From: Lutibacter sp. Hel_I_33_5
GTDB lineage: Bacteria > Bacteroidota > Bacteroidia > Flavobacteriales > Flavobacteriaceae
DNA: 64,000 nucleotides
Reading direction: 5' to 3'
Assembly: GCF_007827455.1 (NCBI RefSeq)
Contig: NZ_VISM01000001.1
Span: 2,085,501 to 2,149,500 of the forward strand
The position numbers were made by a program, and so were the translations under genes. Positions 22,752 through 30,864 of this stretch are shown piece by piece (position 1 is the first letter of the stretch; each line of letters starts with the position of its first letter). A model generated the notes under the pieces. That model was not told where the DNA came from. It saw nothing but the letters and a program-made list of their open reading frames with translations, and did not search any database.

Positions 22752-22768
22752 AAAACAGGTAATTTTAC
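22752..22768 (-). promoter_or_regulatory. 17-bp regulon motif, site 1 (collar gene)
   Basis: On the minus strand this reads GTAAAATTACCTGTTTT, 85 bp before the collar-gene start. It shares GTAnAAnYACCTGTTTT with three other sites in the block (24378, 26415, 26446), all in the same orientation to their genes. A candidate regulator-binding site by repetition, not by experiment. Confidence 0.65.
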
Positions 22769-22776
22769 CTTTAGGA

Positions 22777-23457
22777 TTAAAAATTAATATCTGGAGTAAT
22801 TTCTATAAATTTTTTTTGGATTCCATATATTACCAATCCAGCCACATTTTTAGATTGAGTTTTTAATAATAAATTATTTCTATGCCCTTCTACAGTTCTT
22901 GGACTAATAAATAGTTTTTCACCAATTTCACTTGTAGTTAATTGCTCGCATATTAATTCTAAGACTTCTATTTCTCTTTTAGAAAGTAAATTGTTATCCA
23001 AATCACTTTTTATACGTTTTCCGCTTGAAGAAATTATATTAGTATGAATAATTTCTAACACTTTTTCATCGTAATAAAATCCTTTTTCAAAAACTTCATT
23101 AATAGTGTTAATTACTTCTTTTGGTGTGGTATTTTTAAGTAAGTAAGAAGAAGCGCCAACATCTATCATATTAGTAATAAAAGATTTACTTCCGTAACTT
23201 GTTAAAGCTATAATTTTTATATCGGGATATTTTTTATGAATTGCCTTAGTAGCTTCAACACCATTAATTTCGGGCATTTTTAAATCCATTAATATAATAT
23301 CTGGCAATTCTTCAGTAACATCAATAAAGTCTATTAACTCTTTACCATTAGACGCTTCAAAAATAATGTTTAGATTTTTTTCTCTTTCTAACAAAAAACT
23401 GATGCCTTTTCTAAAAAGCTCTTCGTCATCTGCAATGATTATATTAATATTTTCCAT
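22777..23457 (-). CDS. NarL/LuxR-family response regulator
   Basis: 226 residues. Receiver domain about 1-120: acidic pocket DDEE (10-13), phospho-acceptor D58 in ILMDLKMPEING, LTSYG, and K in YLLKN. A C-terminal LuxR-type helix-turn-helix follows (about 155-220: LSKREIEVLELICEQLTTSEIGEKLFISPRTVEGHRNN, typical). It is the DNA-binding output of the kinase gene 37 bp upstream in the same direction, so both are probably cotranscribed. It is the obvious candidate to bind the 17-bp motif found ahead of its own operon and of two neighbours; that link is inferred. Confidence 0.95.
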   Translation of the reverse strand: MENINIIIADDEELFRKGISFLLEREKNLNIIFEASNGKELIDFIDVTEELPDIILMDLKMPEINGVEATKAIHKKYPDIKIIALTSYGSKSFITNMIDVGASSYLLKNTTPKEVINTINEVFEKGFYYDEKVLEIIHTNIISSSGKRIKSDLDNNLLSKREIEVLELICEQLTTSEIGEKLFISPRTVEGHRNNLLLKTQSKNVAGLVIYGIQKKFIEITPDINF

Positions 23458-23494
23458 AGTAGTTTGGTTAAGTTACTATTAAGTAGAAGTAGGT

Positions 23495-24286
23495 TTATAT
23501 TTTTATATTTATTTTAAATCCTTTTCCGTCTTCACTTTTTATTTCTTTTTCTCCATTTAATAAAGAAATTCTAGTCTCTATATTCTTCATCCCTAAACCT
23601 TTGGAAAATTTTTGATCATTCATGTTAAATCCTTTACCGTTATCAGTATACTTAAAAAGTAATTTTTGATCTTCAAAATTAATATCTAATGTGCTAATTT
23701 TTGCTTTTCCATGACGTACAGAATTATTGATTAACTCTTGTACTATTCTAAAAAGATGTAACTCGTTTTCTTTAGTTAAATAGTTTTTATGATAGTTGAT
23801 AGTGTAGTTTATGGTAATCTTTTTACTGTTATTAAAAGAATCTGCAAGTTCTTCTACAGCGTCTTTAAAACCAAACTTTTCTAGAATTGGCGGTAACAAA
23901 TTATGTGCGATTTTTCTAGCGCTTTCTAATGTTTTGTCGGTTGCTTCTAAAATATTATTATTTACCGTTTTATATTCTTTTGTATCTAAATCACCATCCT
24001 TTAATAAGTTGGCGTTTAAATTGATGACATTCAATTTAGAGCTAATATCATCATGTAAATCTTGGGCAATCCGCTTTCGTTCTTTTTCTTGCGTTACAAT
24101 TATAGATTGTATCATCTTTTTCTGATGATTAATTTCCAACGATTTTTTTTCCAGCTCTTTTTCTACTATTTTTTTTCTAGAAAAGAAAAAGAATAATAGT
24201 AGGGCAACTCCCATAAGTAGGAGTAATAAAACACCAATTAATACAATAGCAATCACTTGATTTTCTTCTGCCAAGAGTTCTTCCAT
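23495..24286 (-). CDS. Sensor histidine kinase, HisKA_3 (NarX-like) type
   Basis: 263 residues. One N-terminal membrane segment (about 11-35) is followed by a coiled-coil linker, the HisKA_3 dimerisation/phosphorylation helix with H78 in RIAQDLHDDISSKLN, and an HATPase domain with N-box ELINNSVRHGKA and G-box DNGKGF / KGLGMKNIETRI. With only about ten residues outside the membrane it has no visible periplasmic sensor domain. The signal may come from the membrane or a partner protein, for instance one of the two adjacent membrane paralogues (inference). It pairs with the response regulator downstream. Confidence 0.95.
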   Translation of the reverse strand: MEELLAEENQVIAIVLIGVLLLLLMGVALLLFFFFSRKKIVEKELEKKSLEINHQKKMIQSIIVTQEKERKRIAQDLHDDISSKLNVINLNANLLKDGDLDTKEYKTVNNNILEATDKTLESARKIAHNLLPPILEKFGFKDAVEELADSFNNSKKITINYTINYHKNYLTKENELHLFRIVQELINNSVRHGKAKISTLDINFEDQKLLFKYTDNGKGFNMNDQKFSKGLGMKNIETRISLLNGEKEIKSEDGKGFKINIKI

Positions 24287-24308
24287 TAGTGCTTTTGAGA
24301 GTTCAAAA

Positions 24309-24316
24309 CAAATCTA
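24309..24316 (-). promoter_or_regulatory. -7 element of the kinase operon
   Basis: On the minus strand TAGATTTG matches TAnnTTTG, 22 bp before the kinase start. The surrounding ~52 bp closely resemble the region before the membrane-protein gene at 25056, where the equivalent box is TAGCTTTG. Confidence 0.6.
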
Positions 24317-24377
24317 CGGAAAAATCTCTTTTAAGTAAATTTACAAGTAAGAAACTTAAAAAGAAAGCTTAATGGTA

Positions 24378-24394
24378 AAAACAGGTGTTTATAC
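24378..24394 (-). promoter_or_regulatory. 17-bp regulon motif, site 2 (kinase-regulator operon)
   Basis: Minus strand GTATAAACACCTGTTTT, 92 bp before the kinase start and about 60 bp upstream of its -7 element. Suggests autoregulation of the two-component operon. Confidence 0.65.
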
Positions 24395-24417
24395 GGGGGT
24401 AAAAAAAGTTAAGATTA

Positions 24418-25056
24418 TTAATTAACTTTTGACGGATTTCTAAAGTTTTTGTACCATTCTATAAAGATTAATATTTGTAAAAGGATATAAAGAATATTAT
24501 TGAATAACCATAACCAAATCTTTACTTCTTTTATAGCATCAATAATTCCACAAGAAAAAAGCAGCGTACTACAAAATAAATAAATAAAAAAACCAGAATT
24601 TATGTAGATAAATTTTTTATTAGTGTTATTTAAACTTTCGATTATGAAATAAAAACTATAAAATATTAGAGGAATATTTGTGGTAATAATTTCCACTATA
24701 TTAAACTTATAGTAATAAGAAGTATTATAGTAATAATATATTATAAAGCTTAGAACAATTAAAACTAAAAGTATACTTATTAGCTTTTTTAATAACATGT
24801 TTTTTAATACACTTCGATAGAATAAACTCAATAAAATAAACTGTTCTATAAAATAATAATGAGATAAAAATAAATTATTAGCTTTAAAAGAGCTTAAATA
24901 AGCGGAATAATATTGAATTATTAAAGTTGATAAAAGGTATAATAATACTAGTTTATATGGTTTAAGTTTTATTCGATAATTTTTGAGATAAACAATACAA
25001 TTAATAGCTAAAATTATATACCCAATATTGTTTAAGCAATCTAATAAAGTTTTCAA
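24418..25056 (-). CDS. Multi-pass membrane protein, paralogue A
   Basis: 212 residues, very AT-rich codons, about six hydrophobic segments and little soluble sequence. I recognise no named family. Its C-terminus, LQILIFIEWYKNFRNPSKVN, matches the neighbouring gene's FQILIFIEWYKNFRKPTKVE, and both share an FL SHYYFIEQFILL / FLSHVFFIGQFLIL segment in the middle and an IN.GFF.YL.CSLLLFS motif. The two are tandem paralogues. It lies upstream of the kinase gene in the same direction but with its own promoter-like region. A membrane sensing or transport role is possible but unproven. Confidence 0.72.
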   Translation of the reverse strand: MKTLLDCLNNIGYIILAINCIVYLKNYRIKLKPYKLVLLYLLSTLIIQYYSAYLSSFKANNLFLSHYYFIEQFILLSLFYRSVLKNMLLKKLISILLVLIVLSFIIYYYYNTSYYYKFNIVEIITTNIPLIFYSFYFIIESLNNTNKKFIYINSGFFIYLFCSTLLFSCGIIDAIKEVKIWLWLFNNILYILLQILIFIEWYKNFRNPSKVN

Positions 25057-25090
25057 TTATTAAAGTTTTGTCTGGTCATAATTGACTAAA

Positions 25091-25098
25091 CAAAGCTA
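25091..25098 (-). promoter_or_regulatory. -7 element before membrane paralogue A
   Basis: Minus strand TAGCTTTG (TAnnTTTG), 34 bp before the start. The region 25091-25141 is similar to 24309-24360 ahead of the kinase gene, which suggests duplicated promoter DNA. Confidence 0.5.
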
Positions 25099-25173
25099 AG
25101 AAATATCTTTCTAAGTGAATTTAATAAGTATGAAACTTAAAATCATGGTTTTTTGTTGTTTAAAAAATGGTGA

Positions 25174-25836
25174 TCAAAGTTCAACTTTAGTGGGTTTTCT
25201 AAAGTTTTTGTACCATTCTATAAAAATTAAGATTTGGAAAATTACATATAAAGACATGTTAAAATACCATATAAAATTCTTAATCGAAGATTTTAAATTT
25301 CCAGCAGAAAATAATAATAAACTACATGATAAATATAAAAATAATCCTGAATTTAAATGTAAATACTTTTTATCAACTGTATCTATTTTTTGAAAAAAGA
25401 ACAAAAGGCTATATATAATTATCGGTAAAGAAGTAATAAAAATTTCAAACAAATTAAATTTAAAAAAATTTACTTGAAAAAAAACTAGATAAAATGTTAA
25501 AATTAGTAATGTGAAAATTAAATAAAGTTTAATAATTTTTTTTAGACGTTCTTTAAAAAATATTTGATAATAAAAAACACTTAGTATCAAAAATTGACCA
25601 ATAAAAAAAACATGACTAAGGAATAAATTATTTTCTTTGTATAAAAATAAAACGTAGTAAATACCTTGTATAATTAAACTAAAGAAAAGATAAATAGTAA
25701 AAGTTTTAAAAGCTACAGAATATTTTCTGTAGCTTTTAAAATAGTAAATAGTATTTATTAGTAATAATAAATTACCAATATTAACTATAATTTCATAAGA
25801 TTTCAATGAGTAATTAATTATATAAAGGACTACCAT
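25174..25836 (-). CDS. Multi-pass membrane protein, paralogue B
   Basis: 220 residues and about six hydrophobic segments. It is a divergent copy of the protein at 24418-25056, sharing the C-terminal ILIFIEWYKNFR motif followed by (K/N)P(T/S)KV, plus central FLSH and CSLLLFSAG/CG segments. Its start overlaps the end of the upstream 178-residue gene by 23 bp, so those two are translationally or at least transcriptionally linked. No known family recognised. The strongly AT-rich composition of both paralogues differs from the housekeeping genes and could indicate acquisition. Confidence 0.72.
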   Translation of the reverse strand: MVVLYIINYSLKSYEIIVNIGNLLLLINTIYYFKSYRKYSVAFKTFTIYLFFSLIIQGIYYVLFLYKENNLFLSHVFFIGQFLILSVFYYQIFFKERLKKIIKLYLIFTLLILTFYLVFFQVNFFKFNLFEIFITSLPIIIYSLLFFFQKIDTVDKKYLHLNSGLFLYLSCSLLLFSAGNLKSSIKNFIWYFNMSLYVIFQILIFIEWYKNFRKPTKVEL

Positions 25837-26350
25837 TGTCGCATAAATCAGGACACGGAGTTGTTAAATCATAAACGTTACCACCACCTTCCGCTAACTT
25901 CTTAATTTCAAGGTTATTGTCTATTCTTTCAGATAATATGTCTTTATTGTCTTTTACCCCAACAATCATTAATTTTTGTTCATAGGTTCCAAGATCATTA
26001 GGATTCTTGCTTTTAATATTTTTTGGTTTAGTTAAATCTTCTACACCTGTATAAGCTCTTATACCATCGCTTTTGCCAATTTCACCTGACATTATTTTTT
26101 CTTCTAACTCTACTAAATTAGTAGCGCCAAAAACCTCAATTAATGCTTCAACTAAATCTATAGCAGGAATAAAGAATCCTTTCACTCTTTCAACTCCAAG
26201 TTTAATTTTTGTGGCTTTAGGATCTTTTTTCGATTTGGTTTTTACAATATTAAAATTGGAAGTGTCTTCTCTCCAGTGTTTCGCCCAATCTTGAGCTGTT
26301 TCTAATGAAATAATGTTTTCTGGGTTTGGTGTAGGTACGTCAATTGACAT
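25814..26350 (-). CDS. Conserved-looking soluble protein of unknown function, 178 residues
   Basis: 178 residues, no signal peptide or membrane segment. The N-terminal part (ISLETAQDWAKHWREDTSNFN) and a central segment (VKGFFIPAIDLVEALIEVFGA) followed by EQKLMIVGVKD give the impression of a small alpha/beta domain. The C-terminus ends CPDLCDNGSPLYN with a CxxxC pair. I have the impression that flavobacterial proteins with similar starts exist, but I cannot name a family. Two copies of the 17-bp motif lie 65 and 96 bp upstream, making it the best candidate target of the nearby two-component system. It overlaps the membrane paralogue B gene downstream. Confidence 0.7.
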   Translation of the reverse strand: MSIDVPTPNPENIISLETAQDWAKHWREDTSNFNIVKTKSKKDPKATKIKLGVERVKGFFIPAIDLVEALIEVFGATNLVELEEKIMSGEIGKSDGIRAYTGVEDLTKPKNIKSKNPNDLGTYEQKLMIVGVKDNKDILSERIDNNLEIKKLAEGGGNVYDLTTPCPDLCDNGSPLYN

Positions 26351-26414
26351 AATAATTTAAGTTTTGGTTAATAATAAGTTTTTGGTTGCCATAAAACTAT
26401 ATAAAAAATTAAAC

Positions 26415-26431
26415 AAAACAGGTACTTCTAC
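26415..26431 (-). promoter_or_regulatory. 17-bp regulon motif, site 3 (178-residue gene)
   Basis: Minus strand GTAGAAGTACCTGTTTT, 65 bp upstream of the 178-residue gene. It starts exactly 31 bp from site 4, about three helical turns, so two bound proteins would sit on the same DNA face. Confidence 0.65.
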
Positions 26432-26445
26432 CTAAAAATAATATA

Positions 26446-26462
26446 AAAACAGGTGTTTCTAC
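26446..26462 (-). promoter_or_regulatory. 17-bp regulon motif, site 4 (178-residue gene)
   Basis: Minus strand GTAGAAACACCTGTTTT, 96 bp upstream of the 178-residue gene. It also lies 53 bp ahead of uvrC on the other strand, but the orientation matches the minus-strand genes. Confidence 0.65.
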
Positions 26463-26514
26463 TTATTAACTTTATCTAAACTTATTTTGCAACAAAAATG
26501 TGTATTTTCGTTGT

Positions 26515-28320
26515 ATGCCAACAAGTTTAGAGCTTCAAATAAAAACATTACCACAATCACCTGGTGTTTATCAATATTATGATAAAGATGAGGTAATACT
26601 CTATGTGGGTAAGGCTAAAAACTTAAAAAAACGTGTTGCTTCTTACTTTACCAAAAACCATGATAATGCGAAAACAAGAATTCTAGTCAGAAAAATTGTA
26701 AGCATCAAACATATTGTAGTAAATACAGAAACCGATGCTTTATTATTAGAAAATAACCTCATAAAAAAATACCAGCCTAAGTATAATATTATGCTTAAGG
26801 ATGATAAAACTTATCCGTGGATTTGTATAAAAAAAGAACGTTTTCCTAGAATTTTTTTAACGAGGAGAGTCATAAAAGACGGGTCGGAATATTTTGGACC
26901 TTATACTTCTGTAAGAACGGTACGAATTTTACTAGACTTAATAAAAGAGCTTTATACGCTTAGAACCTGTACCTATGATTTAAGTGAAGAAAAAATAAAC
27001 GCAGGTAAATACAAAGTATGTTTAGAATACCATTTAGGCAATTGTAAAGGGCCGTGTGAAGGGTTGCAATCGGAAGTCATTTATCAGCAAGATATTAAAG
27101 CAATTAGAAATATTATTAAAGGTAATTTTAAAGAGAGTTTGGAAGTCTTTAAACAAATGATGTTTACTTTTTCTGAAAAAATGGAGTTCGAAGAAGCCCA
27201 AAAAATTAAAGAAAAACTCGATTTATTAGCTAATTACCAAGCAAAATCTACCATTGTAAATCCGTCTATAAATAATGTAGATGTGTTTTCTGTAATTTCT
27301 GATGAAGGCTACGGATATCTTAACTTTTTTAAGATTTCTAATGGATCTATTATTCAATCATACACCACAGAAGTAAAGAAAAAACTAGACGAATCTGATA
27401 AAGATTTATTGGAGCTTTTTATTGTTGAAACTAGACAACGATTTAATTCTCAATCTACAGAAATCTATGTTCCGTTTACCGTTTTTGTAGGTGATACAAT
27501 TAAAGTGACGGTTCCTAAATTGGGTGATAAAAAAAGAATTGTAGAGCTTTCTGAAAGAAATGCAAAATATTACCGACAAGAACAATTTAAGCAAATTAAA
27601 ATTGTAGATCCAGATAGACATGTAAAGCGAATTATGGCGCAAATGCAAAAAGATTTACGCTTGCAAAGTGAACCAAGACATATTGAGTGTTTCGATAATT
27701 CTAATATTCAAGGAACGCATCCAGTTGCTGCTTGTGTGGTTTTTAAAGACGGAAAACCAAGCAAAAAAGAATACCGCCATTATAATATAAAAACAGTGGT
27801 CGGTCCAGATGATTTTGCTTCTATGGAAGAAGTGGTTTTTAGACGCTATAAGCGATTATTGTCTGAAGACGAGCCATTGCCTCAATTAATTATTATTGAT
27901 GGTGGAAAAGGACAACTATCATCTGCTTTAAAAAGTTTAGATATTTTAGGCTTACGAGGTAAAATTGCCATAATAGGAATTGCTAAACGTTTAGAAGAAA
28001 TCTATTACCCTGGAGATTCTATACCGATGTATTTAGATAAAAAATCGGAAAGTTTAAAAATCATTCAACATCTAAGAAATGAAGCACATAGATTCGGAAT
28101 TACCTTGCATAGAAATAAACGTAGTAAAAGTGCCATTCAATCAGAATTAGAACAAATTCCTGATGTTGGTAGGCAAACTATTACAACTTTATTGCGTAAA
28201 TTTAAATCAGCAAAAAGAGTAAAAGAAGCTTCGTTAGAAGATTTAATTGCTGTTATTGGAAATGCGAGAGCAAAAAAAGTGCATGAATATTATCACGCTA
28301 AAAAAGAAAATGAGAGCTAA
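26515..28320 (+). CDS. uvrC: Excinuclease ABC subunit C
   Basis: 601 residues from ATG 26515; a GTG 15 bp upstream is less likely. It makes the dual incisions around bulky DNA lesions in the UvrABC system. Domains: GIY-YIG nuclease (about 15-95; GVYQYYD...ILYVGKAKNL), a cysteine-rich CX..GNCKGPCEG segment, UVR UvrB-binding region (about 200-240), RNase H-like 3' nuclease region (HIECFDNSNIQGTHPVAACVVF and IIDGGKGQL), and C-terminal helix-hairpin-helix (IPDVGRQT...LIAVIG). The 3' end overlaps the next gene by 11 bp. Confidence 0.96.
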   Translation: MPTSLELQIKTLPQSPGVYQYYDKDEVILYVGKAKNLKKRVASYFTKNHDNAKTRILVRKIVSIKHIVVNTETDALLLENNLIKKYQPKYNIMLKDDKTYPWICIKKERFPRIFLTRRVIKDGSEYFGPYTSVRTVRILLDLIKELYTLRTCTYDLSEEKINAGKYKVCLEYHLGNCKGPCEGLQSEVIYQQDIKAIRNIIKGNFKESLEVFKQMMFTFSEKMEFEEAQKIKEKLDLLANYQAKSTIVNPSINNVDVFSVISDEGYGYLNFFKISNGSIIQSYTTEVKKKLDESDKDLLELFIVETRQRFNSQSTEIYVPFTVFVGDTIKVTVPKLGDKKRIVELSERNAKYYRQEQFKQIKIVDPDRHVKRIMAQMQKDLRLQSEPRHIECFDNSNIQGTHPVAACVVFKDGKPSKKEYRHYNIKTVVGPDDFASMEEVVFRRYKRLLSEDEPLPQLIIIDGGKGQLSSALKSLDILGLRGKIAIIGIAKRLEEIYYPGDSIPMYLDKKSESLKIIQHLRNEAHRFGITLHRNKRSKSAIQSELEQIPDVGRQTITTLLRKFKSAKRVKEASLEDLIAVIGNARAKKVHEYYHAKKENES

Positions 28321-30496
28321 AATTCTATTATTTTTTATTCTAATTCCAATGTTGTTTTTTGGTCAGAAAAAGCAACCAAAAGTTGGTTTGGTATTAAGTG
28401 GTGGTGGTGCAAAAGGATTTGCGCATATTGGTGTTTTAAAAGAAATTGAAGCATCAGGAATTCAGATAGATTATATTGGAGGAACAAGTATGGGTGCTAT
28501 TGTTGGCGGATTGTACGCAGCAGGTTTTAGTGCATCACAAATAGAACATATTGTGATTACTACCGATTTTTCTGATGTGTTAACAGGGAATTTACCAAGA
28601 AATGCACGTCCATTTTTTACCAAAGAACATGGCGAAAAACATGCCATAAAACTACCTGTTATCAAAGGAGTTATTGGTTTACCTAAAGGAGTTTCTAAAG
28701 GGCAGGAGGTGTTAAATATGTTAACGACACTTTTATATTCATCGGGTAACGAAACATTTTCTAAACTAAAGATCCCTTTTTTCTGTATTGCCACCAATGT
28801 AGAAACTGGCGGACAAATTTTGCAAGAAACAGGTTCGTTACCCTTAGCATTACGAGCAAGTGCATCATTTCCAACCTTACTAAATCCAGTTGAAAAAGAT
28901 GGTAAATTATTGATTGATGGCGGTATTGCTAATAACTTCCCAATAGATATTATGCAACAAAAAGGCATGGATATTATTATTGGCGTAGATGTTCAAGGAA
29001 GGTTGTTTCAAAAAGATAAATTAAAGTCCGTTGTTGCTATTTTAAATCAAGTGATAAGCTATCAAATGTATAGTAAAAATAGTGATTTAAAAGACACTAT
29101 TGATCTTTATATACAACCTGATATTTTTGAATTTAATGTGGTAGATTTTAATAAAAATAAAGAATTATTACAAAAAGGAAAAGAGGCGGGGAAAAAATAT
29201 AGAACCGTTTTTAATGAAATTGCAAAAAAACAAGCTCATAAAAAAGAGCGAAAAATAATGCCCTTTAAAAGCGAAAAAATTAAGGTTGATGAGGTTCGTG
29301 TTACTGGATTTAAAAATTATACTCCTGCGTATGTTTTAGGGAAATTAAATATAAAAAGAGGCGATAGTATCAGTCATAAAGAAATTGCTGAAAAGATGCC
29401 TTTTTTGTCGGCAACCAACAATTATGAGCGTATTGATTATGAAGTTGTCTCTAAAAAAAATAAAAATCATTTAAATTTTTCGGTCATAGAAAATGAAGAA
29501 AAAGCCAACGTAAAACTAGGCGTTCATTACGACTTTCTTTACAAAACAGGAATTTTAGCAAACTACAATCATAAATATTTATTTATAGAAAATGACATCC
29601 TTTCTTTGGATGCTATTTTAGGTGATAACTTAAGATTTAACCTTAACTATTTTGTAGATAATGGTTTTTATTGGAGTTATGGCGTGCGTTCTAGATTCGA
29701 TCATTTTAGAACCAATACATTGTTTAATTCGCCAGAGAATCCAAATATTAATAATATCAATTTAAGTTATACAGATTATACCACAGATCTTTTTGCACAA
29801 ACAACTTTTAATAGAAAATTTGCCTTAGGTTTTGGTGTAGAGTATAAAATTTTAAGGGCGTTAACAGAAACTATTTTAACCAATAAAGAGCCTACTTTTT
29901 TTGATAAAAGTAATTACGTAAATGCATTTGCGTACCTAAAATTAGACACTTACGATGAAAAGTATTTTGTTACCAAAGGTTATTTTGCTGATATAGAATT
30001 TAAATGGTATTTAAGGTCTTCAGATTTTCTGAATAACTTTAATAGCTTTTCTCAAGTAAAGGGAAAAATAGGCTTTGCAACTTCTATTTGGGATAAAGTT
30101 ACTTTTCAAATTAATGGTGAAGGTGGTTTTTCTTTTGAAAACCCTGTGTCTACAGTTTTTGATTATCGTTTAGGCGGATACAATCAAAATTATGTAAATT
30201 CTTTTGTCCCTTTTTACGGATATGATTTTGGTGAACTATCAAACAGTACGTTTATTAAGTCTGAATTTAATATCCGATATCAATTTGCGAAAAATCACTA
30301 CTTTTCATTTATAGCAAATTATGCTCGATTAGATAGTAACGTTTTTAGAGATGCCGATATTTTTAAAGACATAAAATCGGGTTACGCTTTTGGATATAGT
30401 GTAAATACGTTTATAGGACCTATCGAGTTAAAATATACCTTGTCTCCAGATCATAAAAAAAACTACGTATTATTTAATTTAGGATTCTGGTTTTAG
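28310..30496 (+). CDS. Patatin-like phospholipase fused to an Omp85-type barrel
   Basis: 728 residues from the ATG at 28310, which overlaps the uvrC stop and is the start that gives a signal peptide (MRAKILLFFILIPMLFFGQ). The patatin domain (about 25-315) has the oxyanion loop SGGGAKG, nucleophile S60 in GGTSMG, and catalytic D203 in LIDGG. Then comes a POTRA-like segment (about 335-410, KVDEVRVTGFKNYTPAYVLGKL) and a C-terminal surface-antigen beta-barrel ending in FNLGFWF. The layout matches PlpD-like type Vd autotransporters and Bacteroidota homologues. Lipase activity at the outer membrane is inferred from the intact Ser-Asp dyad. Confidence 0.92.
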   Translation: MRAKILLFFILIPMLFFGQKKQPKVGLVLSGGGAKGFAHIGVLKEIEASGIQIDYIGGTSMGAIVGGLYAAGFSASQIEHIVITTDFSDVLTGNLPRNARPFFTKEHGEKHAIKLPVIKGVIGLPKGVSKGQEVLNMLTTLLYSSGNETFSKLKIPFFCIATNVETGGQILQETGSLPLALRASASFPTLLNPVEKDGKLLIDGGIANNFPIDIMQQKGMDIIIGVDVQGRLFQKDKLKSVVAILNQVISYQMYSKNSDLKDTIDLYIQPDIFEFNVVDFNKNKELLQKGKEAGKKYRTVFNEIAKKQAHKKERKIMPFKSEKIKVDEVRVTGFKNYTPAYVLGKLNIKRGDSISHKEIAEKMPFLSATNNYERIDYEVVSKKNKNHLNFSVIENEEKANVKLGVHYDFLYKTGILANYNHKYLFIENDILSLDAILGDNLRFNLNYFVDNGFYWSYGVRSRFDHFRTNTLFNSPENPNINNINLSYTDYTTDLFAQTTFNRKFALGFGVEYKILRALTETILTNKEPTFFDKSNYVNAFAYLKLDTYDEKYFVTKGYFADIEFKWYLRSSDFLNNFNSFSQVKGKIGFATSIWDKVTFQINGEGGFSFENPVSTVFDYRLGGYNQNYVNSFVPFYGYDFGELSNSTFIKSEFNIRYQFAKNHYFSFIANYARLDSNVFRDADIFKDIKSGYAFGYSVNTFIGPIELKYTLSPDHKKNYVLFNLGFWF

Positions 30497-30510
30497 AATT
30501 TTAAATAATT

Positions 30511-30542
30511 TTTGTTAGTTTTTAAAAAGTTGGTTACTTTTG
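30511..30542 (+). promoter_or_regulatory. Strong Bacteroidota promoter in the 30.5 kb gap
   Basis: TTTG at 30511-30514, 20 bp spacer, TACTTTTG at 30535-30542 (TAnnTTTG). It points into a 300-bp stretch with no annotated gene that ends at a perfect terminator, so a short transcript is predicted from about 30549 to 30843. Confidence 0.6.
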
Positions 30543-30698
30543 CATAGCTTCTTCCCACAAAAGATATCCCTATTTTAAAATTTGATTTTTCATTTAAGTA
30601 ACTTAAATGGTTAGTCGCCCATCCCTTAAAATATATAATTAGAAATACAAAAAATAGAAATAAAGAGGTTTTTACAGGCTTCAATAAAAAATTATTTT

Positions 30699-30782
30699 AT
30701 GTATGTATTAAAGTTAGTACTAAGAAAACCTTACGTTACAGGTTTATTAGTGTTGTTAGTTTTATTTGCTATTTCTTTTTAG
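30699..30782 (+). CDS. Candidate 27-residue hydrophobic peptide
   Basis: An ATG at 30699 opens 27 codons: a short basic N-terminus (KLVLRKPYV) and a continuous hydrophobic helix, GLLVLLVLFAISF, then TAG. It would be a one-pass membrane micropeptide. It is the only plausible coding stretch in the predicted transcript between the promoter at 30511 and the terminator at 30812. Such short sequences occur by chance in AT-rich DNA, so this is a candidate only; the RNA itself might be the functional product. Confidence 0.3.
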   Translation: MYVLKLVLRKPYVTGLLVLLVLFAISF

Positions 30783-30811
30783 GGATAAAGAAAGAAATAT
30801 TGTTATAAAAC

Positions 30812-30845
30812 AAAACCCCGCAACTTAATAGTTGCGGGGTTTTTT
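30812..30845. terminator. Strong bidirectional terminator between the small transcript and rng
   Basis: A 14-bp perfect stem (AAAACCCCGCAACT / AGTTGCGGGGTTTT) with loop TAAT, and T runs in both directions. It is placed to end the short plus-strand transcript and the minus-strand rng mRNA. Confidence 0.93.
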
Positions 30846-30864
30846 GATAAAAATTTATTGCCTC

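Noticed and set aside
30493..30684. Minus-strand 63-residue frame with a hydrophobic start
   Set aside because: It overlaps the plus-strand promoter and shares no motif with known proteins; the opposite strand has the better promoter and terminator.
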